The translations under genes and the position numbers were made by a program. The notes under the pieces are model-generated. The model saw only the letters and a list, made by a program, of their open reading frames with translations. It searched no databases and was not told where the DNA came from. Source: Coxiella-like endosymbiont (GTDB lineage: Bacteria > Pseudomonadota > Gammaproteobacteria > Coxiellales > Coxiellaceae). From it: a DNA stretch of 64,000 nucleotides. The stretch's first letter is position 1. Every line of letters starts with the position of its first letter. Below are positions 11,177-23,821 of the stretch, piece after piece. The DNA lies in contig NZ_CP084737.1 in NCBI RefSeq assembly GCF_024730665.1, positions 124,001 through 188,000 on the forward strand, given 5' to 3'.

Positions 11177-11734
11177 ATGAATGTCGCAACGCTTTTTACG
11201 CTTCTTCGTTTATCTGCTATCCCTGTTTTTGGCCTTTTTTATTGTTTGCCTTTTCGCTGGGCTCATCCTGTGGCTGCGATTGTTTTTATACTGGCCGCAA
11301 TCACTGATTGGCTCGATGGGTATCTTGCCAGAAGTTTATCTCAGATGACTGATTTTGGTGCTTTTTTAGATCCAGTGGTTGATAAATTATTGGTGAGTGT
11401 TGCCTTAATGTTTGTCGTTAGGAATGATTATGTCGCTTATTTGACAATTCCGGGTGCCATTATTATTTGTCGGGAAATAATTATTTCAGCGCTACGCGAG
11501 TGGATGGCCGAATTAGGCAAGCGAATGAGTGTCGCTGTTACTTTTTTATCAAAGATCAAGACAGTTTTACAGATGGTCGCTTTAGTCCTATTGATATGGT
11601 ATACGCCAAATTCACATCGGCTTGTATTGACAAGTGGAGTCATTCTGTTCTGGATTGCTGCGATATTGACAGTTTGGACGATGGTTATTTATTTAAAAGT
11701 TGCCTGGCCAGACTTGACAATGCGTCGTGAATAG
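11177..11734 (+). CDS. pgsA: CDP-diacylglycerol--glycerol-3-phosphate 3-phosphatidyltransferase
   Basis: PgsA makes phosphatidylglycerol phosphate from CDP-diacylglycerol and glycerol 3-phosphate in the inner membrane, the committed step to phosphatidylglycerol and cardiolipin. The 185-residue protein has several hydrophobic helices and the CDP-alcohol phosphotransferase signature DG-x2-AR-x8-G-x3-D-x3-D, seen as DGYLARSLSQMTDFGAFLDP followed by VVDK (starting near residue 48). Length is typical. It directly follows uvrC and precedes tRNA-Gly, as in E. coli. Intact. Confidence 0.96.
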   Translation: MNVATLFTLLRLSAIPVFGLFYCLPFRWAHPVAAIVFILAAITDWLDGYLARSLSQMTDFGAFLDPVVDKLLVSVALMFVVRNDYVAYLTIPGAIIICREIIISALREWMAELGKRMSVAVTFLSKIKTVLQMVALVLLIWYTPNSHRLVLTSGVILFWIAAILTVWTMVIYLKVAWPDLTMRRE

Positions 11735-11809
11735 TAATAATAATCAGGCTGGATTTTGTAGTCTGTAGTTTTGGAAGTCAAACCTTAAGAATTCCCTCCG
11801 GCTATGAGC

Positions 11810-11885
<76 letters not shown>

Positions 11886-12503
11886 AATTTTTCAACCGCA
11901 TCCTTTTCTAATTTTCATTTTTTATTTTTAGTGAATTGAGTCTTATAACACAAAAAATCAAGAGAGGTTATAAAACTAAAACCCTAGAAAATTGATTGCC
12001 TTTCTGATGCAAAAAAGAATGGAGAAACTAAGATAATATAAGTTAAATCAATATCTTTCTTCTTTAGCATCAACAAAAAAGATACTTATTTATTGAAACT
12101 TTCAAAGATTTTAGTTACGCTATGTAAAGTAAAGCAACGAGTGTTTATGGTGGAATTTATAATTTATTTTTAAAAAGAACAGCGAGCAAGATGCGGGCAA
12201 AATTACCGATCTATTGGCACAGAATCGCCTTTGATATGAGTGGGGAGTGAACGATATACCGTTAGTTGGGACATTTTCTAGCTAAGAGTGGAGAATCATC
12301 CAAATTTTTATTTCTAAAAATACGATAATGTAAAATTTTTTTTTAATGGTTGGATATAATCTGAAGTCTGCTTTGCAGATAAAATAAAAAGGAATGGTCT
12401 AGATTGACATGAGACAATAGGAAATGTTTCAATGTGTCTTGCTGTAAATCTCTGATTCTGGATCTACGGTTTATATAAGGGAGCTTGAATAAGCTGAGCC
12501 TGT

Positions 12504-12524
12504 CACATGATCCGAAATCATGTG
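12504..12524. repeat. 8-bp perfect hairpin
   Basis: The arms CACATGAT and ATCATGTG flank the five-base loop CCGAA. No T-run follows, so it is not a typical intrinsic terminator. It lies in the gap between tRNA-Gly and tRNA-Cys. Confidence 0.5.
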
Positions 12525-12554
12525 TGGTACAATAAGCACAGCAGTGCCTCGACG

Positions 12555-12797
12555 AGGGCGGTCAATTATGTGGAGGCGGATAAAAAAGTAAATAATCTAA
12601 CAAAATAGAGAAAAAAAGAGGGCTGTCATTTTAGAAAATGTATCCATTTAGTCTTTTTATGGTTTTTTAAAAGATGCGCTGGCTTTTTACATTGGTTATT
12701 TGGTGCAGGACAACGGTAAGTCGAATAAAAAGTTAAAAACGGTTTTCTTAAAATTTAGTTGAGTCAAATTGGAAAGTGGGATAGGATTGACCGCCCT
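12555..12797. repeat. 12-bp inverted repeat bracketing 219 bases
   Basis: The arm AGGGCGGTCAAT at 12555-12566 is the exact reverse complement of ATTGACCGCCCT at 12786-12797. The right arm ends nine bases before tRNA-Cys. It could close a structured RNA or mark the ends of inserted DNA; neither is shown. Confidence 0.5.
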
Positions 12798-12806
12798 TTG
12801 TGACAT

Positions 12807-12877
12807 GGCTGGGTGGCAGAGTGGTTATGCAGCGGCCTGCAAAGCCGTGTACGCCGGTTCGATCCCGACTCCAGCCT
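12807..12877 (+). tRNA. tRNA-Cys (anticodon GCA)
   Basis: The acceptor stem GGCTGGG pairs with TCCAGCC (one G-T pair); the anticodon loop CTGCAAA gives GCA; the T-loop is GGTTCGATCCC. The discriminator base is T, as in cysteine tRNAs. CCA is not encoded. Confidence 0.94.
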
Positions 12878-12908
12878 ATAAAATTAGGCGGAAATTTTGC
12901 CTATCTCT

Positions 12909-12993
12909 GCCTGGGTGGCGGAATTGGTAGACGCAAGGGACTTAAAATCCCTCGGGAGTTAATCCCGTGCCGGTTCAACTCCGGCTCCGGGCA
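12909..12993 (+). tRNA. tRNA-Leu (anticodon TAA)
   Basis: The acceptor stem GCCTGGG pairs with TCCGGGC including G-T pairs; there is a class II variable arm (CGGGAGTTAATCCCG); the anticodon loop CTTAAAA gives TAA. CCA is not encoded. It lies 31 bases after tRNA-Cys, as in the E. coli cluster. Confidence 0.94.
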
Positions 12994-13312
12994 CTAAATC
13001 AATGCTAAACCTTTTTTCAAAAAATTCTTCTGTGATGCACTTACTGTGATGCACTTAATAGAAAGCAGTGTAAAAATATAAGGCTGAAGACTCTTCAAGA
13101 AGACATCACTCACGTGCAATTAGTGAAATCTGGTAACATTAATGCCCAGTTCCGCTCACAATAATAAACATCAGGAAGTTTTTGATTTGAAAGATGCACG
13201 TTGATTTCGTAACATTGCTTCGGTAGGTTTACCCCCGCGTCTGACGATAGATGACGGAGATAGAGTAATAAACCGTTGACTGAACTTTATTAATTGTTAT
13301 AGGAGTAACTTC
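12994..13312. other. Intergenic region between tRNA-Leu and icd, with a 14-bp tandem repeat
   Basis: No gene seen. CTGTGATGCACTTA occurs twice in tandem at 13030-13043 and 13044-13057. The end of the region supplies AGGAG (13302-13306) for icd. Confidence 0.55.
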
Positions 13313-14559
13313 TTGAATTATCAACATATTAAAGTGCCTATAGGAGGTGAGAAGATTGCAATCAGCAAAGGAAAGTCGCCTAAACGCCCAATTATTCCTT
13401 TTATTGAGGGAGATGGTATTGGGGTTGACATCACCCCGGTTATGAAAAAAGTTGTGGATGCAGCAGTGGATAAGGCGTATGAAGGAAAACTCGAAATTGC
13501 ATGGATGGAAATTTATGCTGGAAAAAAGGCGACAAAGATCTATGGAAGTGACTTTTGGTTGCCTAACGAAACATTGAAAGCTATTGAAGAGTTTCAAATT
13601 GCAATAAAAGGGCCGCTTATGACTCCTGTTGGTAGGGGTATTTGCTCTTTGAACGTGGCATTGAGACAAGGTTTAGATCTCTACGTATGTCTTCGTCCTA
13701 TTCGCTATTTTAACGGCGTCCCTAGTCCTATTAAAATGCCTGAAAAAGTCAATATAGTGATTTTCCGGGAAAATTCGGAGGACATTTATACTGGAATCGA
13801 GTGGCCGGCGGGAAGCCCTGAGGCGAAAAAGCTGATTTTCTTTCTTCAAAAGGACATGGGTGTAAAAAAATTTTCTTTCCTAAAACAACAGGTATTGGCA
13901 TTAAACACGTTTCTGAGGAAGGAACGACTCGTCTGGTACGCCGTGCTATACAATATGCCATTGATAATAATCGTAACTCCATAACGTTGGTTCATAAAGG
14001 TAATATAATGAAATTTACGGAAGGAGCCTTTAAAGAATGGGGTTACGAGGTAGCTATTAAAGAGTATGGAGCAAAACCGCTCAACGGCGGCCCCTGGCAT
14101 ACTCTCAAAAATCCAAAAACCGGTCAAGATATTATTGTTAAAGATGTTATTGCTGATGCTTTTTTACAACAGATTTTATTACGTCCAGATGAATATAATG
14201 TGATCGCCACTTTGAATTTAAATGGCGATTATATTTCTGATGCGCTTGCTGCTGAAGTAGGTGGTATTGGTATTGCACCTGGAGCTAACTTAAGTGATAC
14301 CATTGGGGTTTTCGAGGCTACTCACGGAACTGCGCCAAAATATGCTGGACAGAACAAAGTTAACCCCAGTTCGTTGATTTTGTCAGCAGAAATGATGTTG
14401 CGTTATATAAAGTGGAACGAAGCTGCTGATCTTGTTATCAGAGGTATTGAAGGCGCTATTGAAAATAAAATAGTGACTTATGATTTTGCCCGTTTAATGG
14501 ATAAGACTAAGGGAGTCAGCACTTCACAATTTGGCGAAGCAGTGATTCATTACATGTAG
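13313..14559 (+). pseudogene. icd: NADP-dependent isocitrate dehydrogenase, one frameshift
   Basis: Icd converts isocitrate to 2-oxoglutarate in the TCA cycle. The first frame starts at TTG 13313, six bases after AGGAG, and carries [13 protein letters not shown], the substrate loop [19 protein letters not shown], and [14 protein letters not shown]. The second frame carries [15 protein letters not shown], the cofactor site [20 protein letters not shown] and [13 protein letters not shown]. The break is an A7 run at 13864-13870: one more A gives [20 protein letters not shown] and a protein of about 415 residues, the normal size. Otherwise the sequence is clean. The 13890-13984 part of the correct frame reads well although it is out of frame with the start. 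Confidence 0.93.
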
Positions 14560-15785
14560 GCAATTAGCTATCATTGCTCGTAAAATAGCTATTTAATTGT
14601 CCTTCCACTAAACCTACACCATTTTTCAAGAAGCTTTAGGTTTTTATGCCTTATGAGCAGATAAAAACCCGCTTTATACCTTAAAAAACTTTTGCTTTCT
14701 GATAAGGCTAATGATTCTTTCTCTACAATGTGTGCCGTGGAGCATAATCCTATCACCTAGAAGCTACTTATCTTTTATTTTTCTTTTGTTTTTCGATGTC
14801 GCTGCTTGATGACCACCGTGCTTGTTGCTTTTTTAAAGTTATAATGCGGAAATCTATCTACGACGCAGAAAACGCTTCTATTTACTACAGTTTAATAAGG
14901 ACTACAGTTTTTAAATAAGGGGCGATCCAAGTCGGATATCGATTTGGTAAGGAGATCTTGACTCTAGATGGTAATGCTCTGTCAAACATTATATCAATAA
15001 TAGAGTATAGTTCGGAGTTATGATCGAACTTTTTTGGGCAAGTGTAAGTATTTTTGCTATAAGAGAAGACTTAATTCAGATCATCACGAATCGTGGGCAG
15101 GAATATTGTAATTGCTATTTTCGGCGAACCTGAAAAGTCAGCTCGCATGATATCAATTATGCGATATAAGATTGCTAGACCTGAATAAGAAATGCGTTTT
15201 ATGCCAGACCATATATAGTCGATTGACAAAAGTAAAATGGGTGCAATAAGTAGGTCCGTAATGGAAAACCATCCTATTTCTCGATTAATTAATTGATCCG
15301 CCCGCAATATCTGCGTATATCATGACTTGAACAAAGTGGTTTATTGATTAAGGCTCGAAAGCAGTTAAACACGGCATTGCTGTTGGGTAAAATTGAAAAG
15401 CGCACTGGATTTTCCATCCTTACAATTCAAGGATTATAGCTGTTTCACCGATAATACCCGTTAAAAGGTAGATTACCGCGTGTAATTTATAATGAAATAA
15501 ACGGTTGATGCCGAATATCAGATCTTAAACATTGCTAGTAATTTTAATTAATTTAGAATCTGAAGAATGTTTGGTAGCACACAACTACAACGAAAAAGCG
15601 AGGGATACCGTCCTCCTGATAATACGTTTAATACGTTTAATTCAAGAAAATAAATACATTCTGTTAAATCAGTTATTGTGTACTAAGCTTAATATCAATC
15701 TAATTAAGCTTTCCGTCTAATTAAGCTTTCCGTAGCTCTCTTTGACGAAGAAATTGCCATGCGGTATTTATCAATAATTAGTAAA
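14560..15785. other. Non-coding stretch between icd and infA
   Basis: A minus-strand open frame at 15071-15307 and a plus-strand one at 15532-15720 have no recognisable product. In related genomes clpS and clpA lie close to infA and icd, so those could have been lost here, but I found no ClpA or ClpS motif. The repeated AATTAAGCTTTCCGT just before 15735 is a short tandem duplication. Confidence 0.5.
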
Positions 15786-16031
15786 TTATTCTTCCGAAGA
15801 CGATTTCTTCCAACCGGCCTCTCGATAAACGATGCGACCGCGGGTTAAGTCATAAGGTGTTAGTTCGACTGTCACTGCATCACCTATTAGGATGCGAATA
15901 TAATGTTTTCGCATGCGCCCAGAGATATGAGCAGTCACAACATGGCCATTTTCAAGTTTGACCCGGAAAGTTGTATTAGGTAACGAATCAACCACGACCC
16001 CTTGAATTTCAATAGATTCTTCTTTTGCCAT
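15786..16031 (-). CDS. infA: Translation initiation factor IF-1
   Basis: IF-1 binds the 30S A site during initiation. The 81-residue protein is a single S1/OB fold: it opens [19 protein letters not shown], continues with [20 protein letters not shown] and [20 protein letters not shown]. It is nine residues longer than the E. coli protein, by a Ser/Glu-rich tail. It is on the minus strand with trxB upstream of it, 250 bases away. Intact and essential. Confidence 0.96.
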   Translation of the reverse strand: MAKEESIEIQGVVVDSLPNTTFRVKLENGHVVTAHISGRMRKHYIRILIGDAVTVELTPYDLTRGRIVYREAGWKKSSSEE

Positions 16032-16281
16032 AAGTTTTCATAAAAGTTAATAAAAGGCCATAATGCCTCAGATATCCCTTTCAATCAATGATTTTTAATT
16101 GAGAAATAAAGGTTAATAATTTTAAATATTGAATAATCATTTATTCACTTGCAATGAAGGATACAGGAGCACACTGTTTTTAACAGGAACACTTAAAGCA
16201 GTTAATCGTCTCTCGATATTGCATGAGGGAAAGGAATAAAATCAAGAAATCACGTCAAACTATAGAAAATAATTGAACCCC

Positions 16282-17241
<960 letters not shown>

Positions 17242-17337
17242 CTAATTTGGGTATTCGTTAGTAATCTATTCTGATTATAATACTAACTACAATTGCTAAG
17301 TATTGCTACTGTATGAACATACCGGGAGAAATAATAA

Positions 17338-19666
17338 TTGAAGCGGCGTAAAGCCAAAAAATTAGTAAAAGTAAATGAAGTAAAGGGCATTGTGGGTCCG
17401 CACCTGTACTATCGTCTGCGAGAAGGGTATTTTATTCTAGCGATCGCATTTTCTATCTTTCTTTTAATTTCCTTGTTGAGTTATCACCGTTCGGATCCTG
17501 CCTGGTCTCATAGCCTTATTGTTAAAACGGTGGCTAATGCAGGGGGCGTGCTGGTGCGTGGGTGTCTGACATTGCCTTATATGCAGTGGGCTATTTAGCG
17601 TATGCATTTCCCTTTATAATTTCATTTGCCGCATGGGTATGTTTTCGTAATCGCCACGAAGAAAATCAAGATCCCGTTATCAAGTGCTCTTTTCTGGGTT
17701 TACGTTTCGTAGGTTTTTTGTTAGTATTGTTGTCAGGTTCCGCTTTGATTGATCTTCATTTGCAAGAATTTTCACCGCGTTTACCTTTTAATGCCGGAGG
17801 AATTACTGGAACCGTAGTTACACATGCTTTGCTTCCTGTCTTTAATTCTATTGGGACCGTACTAATTTTAATCGCTTCTTTGTTGATCGGTATCACATTA
17901 TTTAATGGGCTTTCTTGGTTTCAGATTTTAGAATTTTTATGTAGAGTGATTATAAAATCGACTAGATGGTGCTTTATTCGACTGCGTGAAGTTTCGTGGT
18001 CGAGCCTATTGCAATATTTGTGGCCAATAGACCATTTCAGAGAAATGGTGACAGTTCGAAAAATTGAACCGGGTTTTCCTATAGGTTCAGGGATTAAAAT
18101 TGTAAAACCTAAAATCGCGGAATCACTGAAACTTGAAATTGTGGATAGCGAGTTTAACTCCACTCGCTGTAAAGGTTCAGCAGCGGTACCAAAACTTTCT
18201 TTATTGGATAAACCAATACATGATCATATTGCAAACTATTCTGAAGAGGAACTACAGAAAAAATCAAAAGACGTGGAATTGCGGTTAGCGGATTTTAATA
18301 TTCAAGCCCAAGTGGTTGCGGTTCATCCTGGACCGGTAGTTACCCGTTTTGAGCTACAACTGGCAGCAGGAACAAAAGTCAGTCGGGTGACGAATTTAGC
18401 AAAAGATTTAGCTCGTTCTTTATCTGTGATCAGTGTACGCGTTGTTGAGGTCATTCCTGGTAAATCTGTAATTGGTTTGGAATTACCGAATAAGTATCGC
18501 GAAGTCGTGACAATTTATGAAGTATTGGCTACTAAGCAATATCAAAATGCTCGTTCTAGCCTAACTCTTGCTTTAGGAAAAGATATTGGGGGACACCCTG
18601 TTATTGTAGATTTAGCAAAAATGCCTCATTTGCTGACGGCAGGAACAACCGGTTCAGGGAAATCGGTAAGTCTGAATGCTATCTTATTGAGTTTACTTTA
18701 TAAAGCGACACCCAAACAATTGCGTCTTATTTTAATTGACCCTAAGATGTTGGAGCTTTCCGTTTATGAAGGCATTCCTCATTTGCTCACACCGGTGGTT
18801 ACTGACATGAGAGATGCTGCTTCAGCACTGCGATGGTGTGTGGCGGAAATGGAGAGGCGTTATCGTCTTATGGCTTCATTGGGAGTTCGCCACATTTTGG
18901 GATATAACGTCAAAGTAAAAATAGCCAATGAAACAGGTACCCCTTTATTAGACCCTCTACAAAACGGAGAAGAAAAACCTTCTGAATTGCAGGAGCTGCC
19001 ACAGATTGTCATCATTGCAGATGAATTTTCGGATATGATGGTGGTTGTCGGTAAGAAGGTAGAAACCTTAATTGTCCGGTTGGCACAAAAAGCGCGAGCG
19101 GCTGGAATCCACTTAATCTTTGCTACACAACGCCCGTCTGTGGATGTGATTACAGGACTCATTAAAGCTAATATTCCTACCCGAATTGCTTTCCAGGTTT
19201 CTTCTAAAATAGACTCGCGCACGATTTTAGATCAACAGGGGGCCGAACAATTACTGGGACAGGGAGATTCACTTTATTTGGCTCCGGGTACAGGGGTACC
19301 GGTTCGAGTGCATGGTCCTTATGTGTGTGATGAAGAGGTTCACCGTGTCGTTGAATATTTGAAAAGTTGCAGTGAACCAGATTATGTTGAAGGGATTTTA
19401 GATGAAATAAGCGCTCAGGATTTCGGCAGTTTTACGGAGACAGCATTAAGTTGGTCAGATGAAGGAGGAGGGGGGACCCCCTGTATGATCGGGCAGTAGA
19501 AGTTATTATTCGTGCACGCCGGGTATCAGTTTCTAGTATTCAACGTCGATTTAAGATTGGGTATAATCGAGCAGCACGGATTGTTGAAGCTATGGAAGCA
19601 GCTGGTGTAGTTAGTCCTATGGAAAATAATGGAACTCGTGAAGTACTCGTGCCATCGCGGGAATAA
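17338..19666 (+). pseudogene. ftsK: FtsK DNA translocase, two frameshifts
   Basis: FtsK anchors at the division septum and pumps chromosome termini apart. The N-terminal part has membrane helices (first near residues 26-47), then a short linker, the motor with Walker [16 protein letters not shown] and Walker [16 protein letters not shown], and the C-terminal winged-helix gamma domain. The first break is at 17553-17554: one more G restores [20 protein letters not shown]. The second is a G6 run at 19470-19475; one more G joins [20 protein letters not shown] and the gamma domain, ending [10 protein letters not shown]-like at 19666 (seen as [11 protein letters not shown]). The repaired length is about 775 residues, normal for this group. 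Start TTG 17338 with GGGAG upstream. lolA follows 17 bases later. FtsK is usually essential, so read error or slippage needs checking. Confidence 0.92.
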
Positions 19667-19683
19667 AATTTTTTTAGAAAAAA

Positions 19684-20328
19684 ATGAATTACATAAATTT
19701 TATAATCAATTTTATCATATTGCTTTTCTTGATTGCCTGTTCAAGTACTGTTGCTGCAAATCCGAATATCGCTTCACAATTAAGCCAGTTATTGTCAGGA
19801 TTCAATACCTATCAAGCTGTATTTAAACAAATTACGCTCGACAGCGAAGATCGGGTTATACGAAAAAGCCAAGGTCGCGTCATTATCATGAGTCCGGGTC
19901 GATTTCGATGGGAAACTGATTCACCTACCAAGCAAATCATTATTATGAATGGAAAAAAGTTATGCGTTTATAACGTAGATTTAGCGCAAGAAGTAATATA
20001 CCCGATAATGGGAAAAACGAACATTAATCCAGCTTCTTTATTATCAGGTTCCATAAATGATTTAAACCAAAAATTTTCTATTGCTATTGCTTTGTTAAAT
20101 GATGGTAATGGCGTGGTGTTCCACTTACTTCCAAAAAGGGGACAAGGTCTGAATTTCAACTCGCTTTGTTTAAAATTTGTTAAAAATCAGCTGGTAGAAA
20201 TGGTAGTATTTAATAATCTAAATGAAAAAAGTATTTTTCAATTTAATCGGATTAAAATGAATGTCCCTTTATCAATTCAACTTTTTAAATTCCAGCCCTC
20301 GTGTGCCATTAATGTTGTCAAACAATAA
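19684..20328 (+). CDS. lolA: Outer-membrane lipoprotein carrier protein LolA
   Basis: LolA ferries lipoproteins through the periplasm from LolCDE to LolB. The 214-residue protein has an N-terminal hydrophobic segment (residues 5-20) ending in IACSS, which could be read as a signal peptide. The mature part shows the LolA pattern: [20 protein letters not shown], the [20 protein letters not shown] strand pair, [19 protein letters not shown], and a C-terminus [17 protein letters not shown] like the family ending. It is directly after ftsK, as in other gammaproteobacteria; rarA, which should follow, is gone. Confidence 0.92.
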   Translation: MNYINFIINFIILLFLIACSSTVAANPNIASQLSQLLSGFNTYQAVFKQITLDSEDRVIRKSQGRVIIMSPGRFRWETDSPTKQIIIMNGKKLCVYNVDLAQEVIYPIMGKTNINPASLLSGSINDLNQKFSIAIALLNDGNGVVFHLLPKRGQGLNFNSLCLKFVKNQLVEMVVFNNLNEKSIFQFNRIKMNVPLSIQLFKFQPSCAINVVKQ

Positions 20329-20450
20329 ATCTTAGTCCTATCCAGATATGGTGGCCTGCGCTCTCTTGAAGAATTTGTTAGTCAATCTCACTTTTCTTTG
20401 TTGAAATAAGTATATTTTTCAATTAATTAAGAAATTAAAAACTAAATACA

Positions 20451-20733
20451 ATGGTCCCCCATCTGTTAACCTATATTGTTTTAGCAATAGTTCTTGCTTT
20501 GGTTCATTATTTATCGATTCTTTTCTGGCATTTTGATGGGTCGTTTTGCTTTGTTATCATTTATGATATGTAGCAATTCTAGGTGGATTTACCGCCTTTT
20601 TTCTAGTTACGGTTTGGATAATTTTTGTTTCACTCATCCAGTCTCAATTGAATCTCAAGCGTATGAGATAAGCTCTCGCCAATGTGTGAGCTTTTTGGTA
20701 TTCTCATTAGTTGCAACAGATAGTAGGACATAA
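20451..20733 (+). pseudogene. crcB: crcB (fluoride channel) relic
   Basis: CrcB/Fluc is a small four-helix fluoride exporter. A frame from ATG 20451 starts MVPHLLTYIVLAIVLAL. A second frame gives FSGILMG, like the GSFLMG of CrcB helix 2. The best mark is at 20578-20620, where GGFTAF is followed, after a one-base shift in the T-run, by SSYGLD, matching the family motif GGFTTFSSFGLE. Near 20675 ALANV resembles the next helix start. The usual order lolA-rarA-crcB-serS supports it. Several shifts, an internal deletion and stops make it dead. rarA leaves no trace: only 122 bases separate lolA from this relic. Confidence 0.62.
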
Positions 20734-20754
20734 AATATTATTTTTGAGAGAAGC

Positions 20755-22025
<1,271 letters not shown>

Positions 22026-22456
22026 AAAAACTCATTCTATATATCCTCCATATCCTACATTTAGAATGTCATTCTACGAAAGTAGATCCAGCGCAGTGGA
22101 AAGAATAATAATTGATGCGCTTTTTCCGCCATGGGTGGATCCACGCTTTCTTGGAATGATGTGAAATTAACTGAAGCTAGGATCCGTAATTTTTCTGTAT
22201 CTGCAAGTAAATATGAAACTTATATCTTTGGTAAGGTAGGAAAAAATAGGAAGCATAGCATACTAAATCTATAGCGAAACAAGTCAACGCAGATTTTATT
22301 TTAGCAAAGGAGTCGCCGCCACCCAGCAGAAACTGTGGGGCGGATGAAGTCATGATAGCCATATGGATTTTACCCAATTGAGCGGGATTTATTATTTATG
22401 GGAATAAGGTAAGGGAGGAAAGTATGTATAGGCTGAATTCCTAGATATCGTTTATA
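22026..22456. other. Intergenic region between serS and tRNA-Ser
   Basis: No gene seen. The palindrome GTGGATCCAC near 22135 is part of an imperfect dyad; no T-run follows. Confidence 0.5.
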
Positions 22457-22543
22457 GGAGAGATGGCAGAGCGGTTGAATGCGGCGGTCTTGAAAACCGC
22501 TGAGGGAATAACTCCTTCCAGGGTTCGAATCCCTGTCTCTCCA
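22457..22543 (+). tRNA. tRNA-Ser (anticodon TGA)
   Basis: The acceptor stem GGAGAGA pairs with TCTCTCC; the anticodon loop CTTGAAA gives TGA; there is a long variable arm and a T-loop GGTTCGAATCC. The discriminator position is A where serine tRNAs normally have G, and CCA is not encoded. Confidence 0.94.
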
Positions 22544-23821
22544 ACAGATTGTTTATTAAGACCTTATCCAGGATGTTGCATTTAGAGTCAAGGGATGGCT
22601 AATTCTGATTAAATAATATTAAAGTTGATATGAGTGAGAACCGCCGATTGGAATAACCAGTATCTCTCAATCATCATTTTGAGAGGAAATTATGATAAAT
22701 CTTATGAAGTATGCTGTCTTGTAGTAAAGAGTGAGGCAGAAAAAGAATATCCCTTTCCCTAAACTTATCGCTTCAACAGTCAGGTAAGCCTAGATACCGA
22801 ATGTTTTTATCCCCACAATCATACCCGCTACTTAAATACATTAAATTAGCCAACAAAGCATGGAACTTTTTAAGATATACATTATTAATTTGGCTCAGCT
22901 AATTCCCTATAAAATTAAACACAAACTTGCAGTTAGTTAAAAACATTTATACTGAAAGCATTTATTAATTTATTAATGGATGAAGGTTTTTGGGAAAATA
23001 GCACTGTTTTTGAATTTTTATATTTAAAAAAATTAGCAAATTGGCAATAGCTTGATATACAAGAATACTTAACGATTTACATTCTCATTGTTAAACTAAG
23101 AAAAACCAAAAATTGAGCTAGATGATGAAGTTAAAAAAGAAGTTTCTTATAGCTAGTAGTTGATGGAAGGAACAGGAAGTCGAATTGAGTATTTTGCAGA
23201 AATATATTCTAACTGATTAATTTTACAGAGTACATTGACGAATAACCTAATCTCGAATCCGACACAATCTTTATAATTTCAAACCATTTTCATCGTGGCA
23301 TTTATTTTAGTTAGTTCTAAATTTTTTAAACCTTCTGAAAGGATATGGCTAAGTTTTTGTGTTATTTCTTTGTTCGTTTTTCTTTCAGCAAAATCTTTAT
23401 CGGTGGAGATACTCTCCAAAATATTTTACTTCACGTGTTCTGCAATCTTTCATAATTTTGATCATCAGAAGGTGTGCTTTTAATAATTTTATCAAATAGG
23501 TACAAAAGTTAATAAACTTATAAAGGCGATGAATTCTTCTTATCTTACTTTACCCTCATTTTCTCTTTTGATTCCGGAGAAAAGGAAGGGCGGTAGTTTT
23601 TAACTGCCAGATAATAAAAATATTAAGAAATTTGCATTATACTGATGCATCATCATCACCCGTATCCCAAACTATTACTTCGGTTCTCTCTAAATTGAAA
23701 AGAGCTTTCAGTGAGAGAATAATATAAAGTTAATTCAAACCAGTTGTCTCCTTATTTTAGGGTTTTTCTTGTTGCCTATTGAGGGCATTACCAATATATT
23801 AGTTTAGAAAGTGGAATCGTC
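22544..23821. other. Non-coding stretch before the cyo operon
   Basis: Nothing recognisable. A minus-strand frame of 46 codons (23279-23419, TTG start) translates to a hydrophilic helix-like peptide (DKDFAERKTNKEITQKLSHI) and looks more coding-like than its surroundings, but it has no clear ribosome binding site or homolog known to me. The overlapping plus-strand frame at 23295-23483 is probably its shadow or chance. Confidence 0.4.

Larger units (their letters stand above)
11886..12806. other. Gene-free gap inside the Gly-Cys-Leu tRNA cluster
   Basis: No coding frame is convincing. The stretch holds a perfect 8-bp hairpin (12504-12524) and one arm pair of a 12-bp inverted repeat (12555-12566 and 12786-12797), in a locally G+C-richer patch around 12480-12600. 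A small RNA or an eroded insertion are both possible; I cannot name one. Confidence 0.5.

Noticed and set aside
11467-11730. Second frame inside pgsA
   Set aside because: Fully within the well-supported pgsA; a shadow frame.
12380-12600. 6S RNA or RNase P RNA in the gap between tRNA-Gly and tRNA-Cys
   Set aside because: CTGAGCC and the hairpin suggested 6S, but I could not build the long closed stem with a central bubble, and no RNase P signature such as GAGGAAAGTCC is present.
15071-15720. Open frames between icd and infA as clpS/clpA remains
   Set aside because: Position invites it, but no Walker or ClpS motif was found on either strand.
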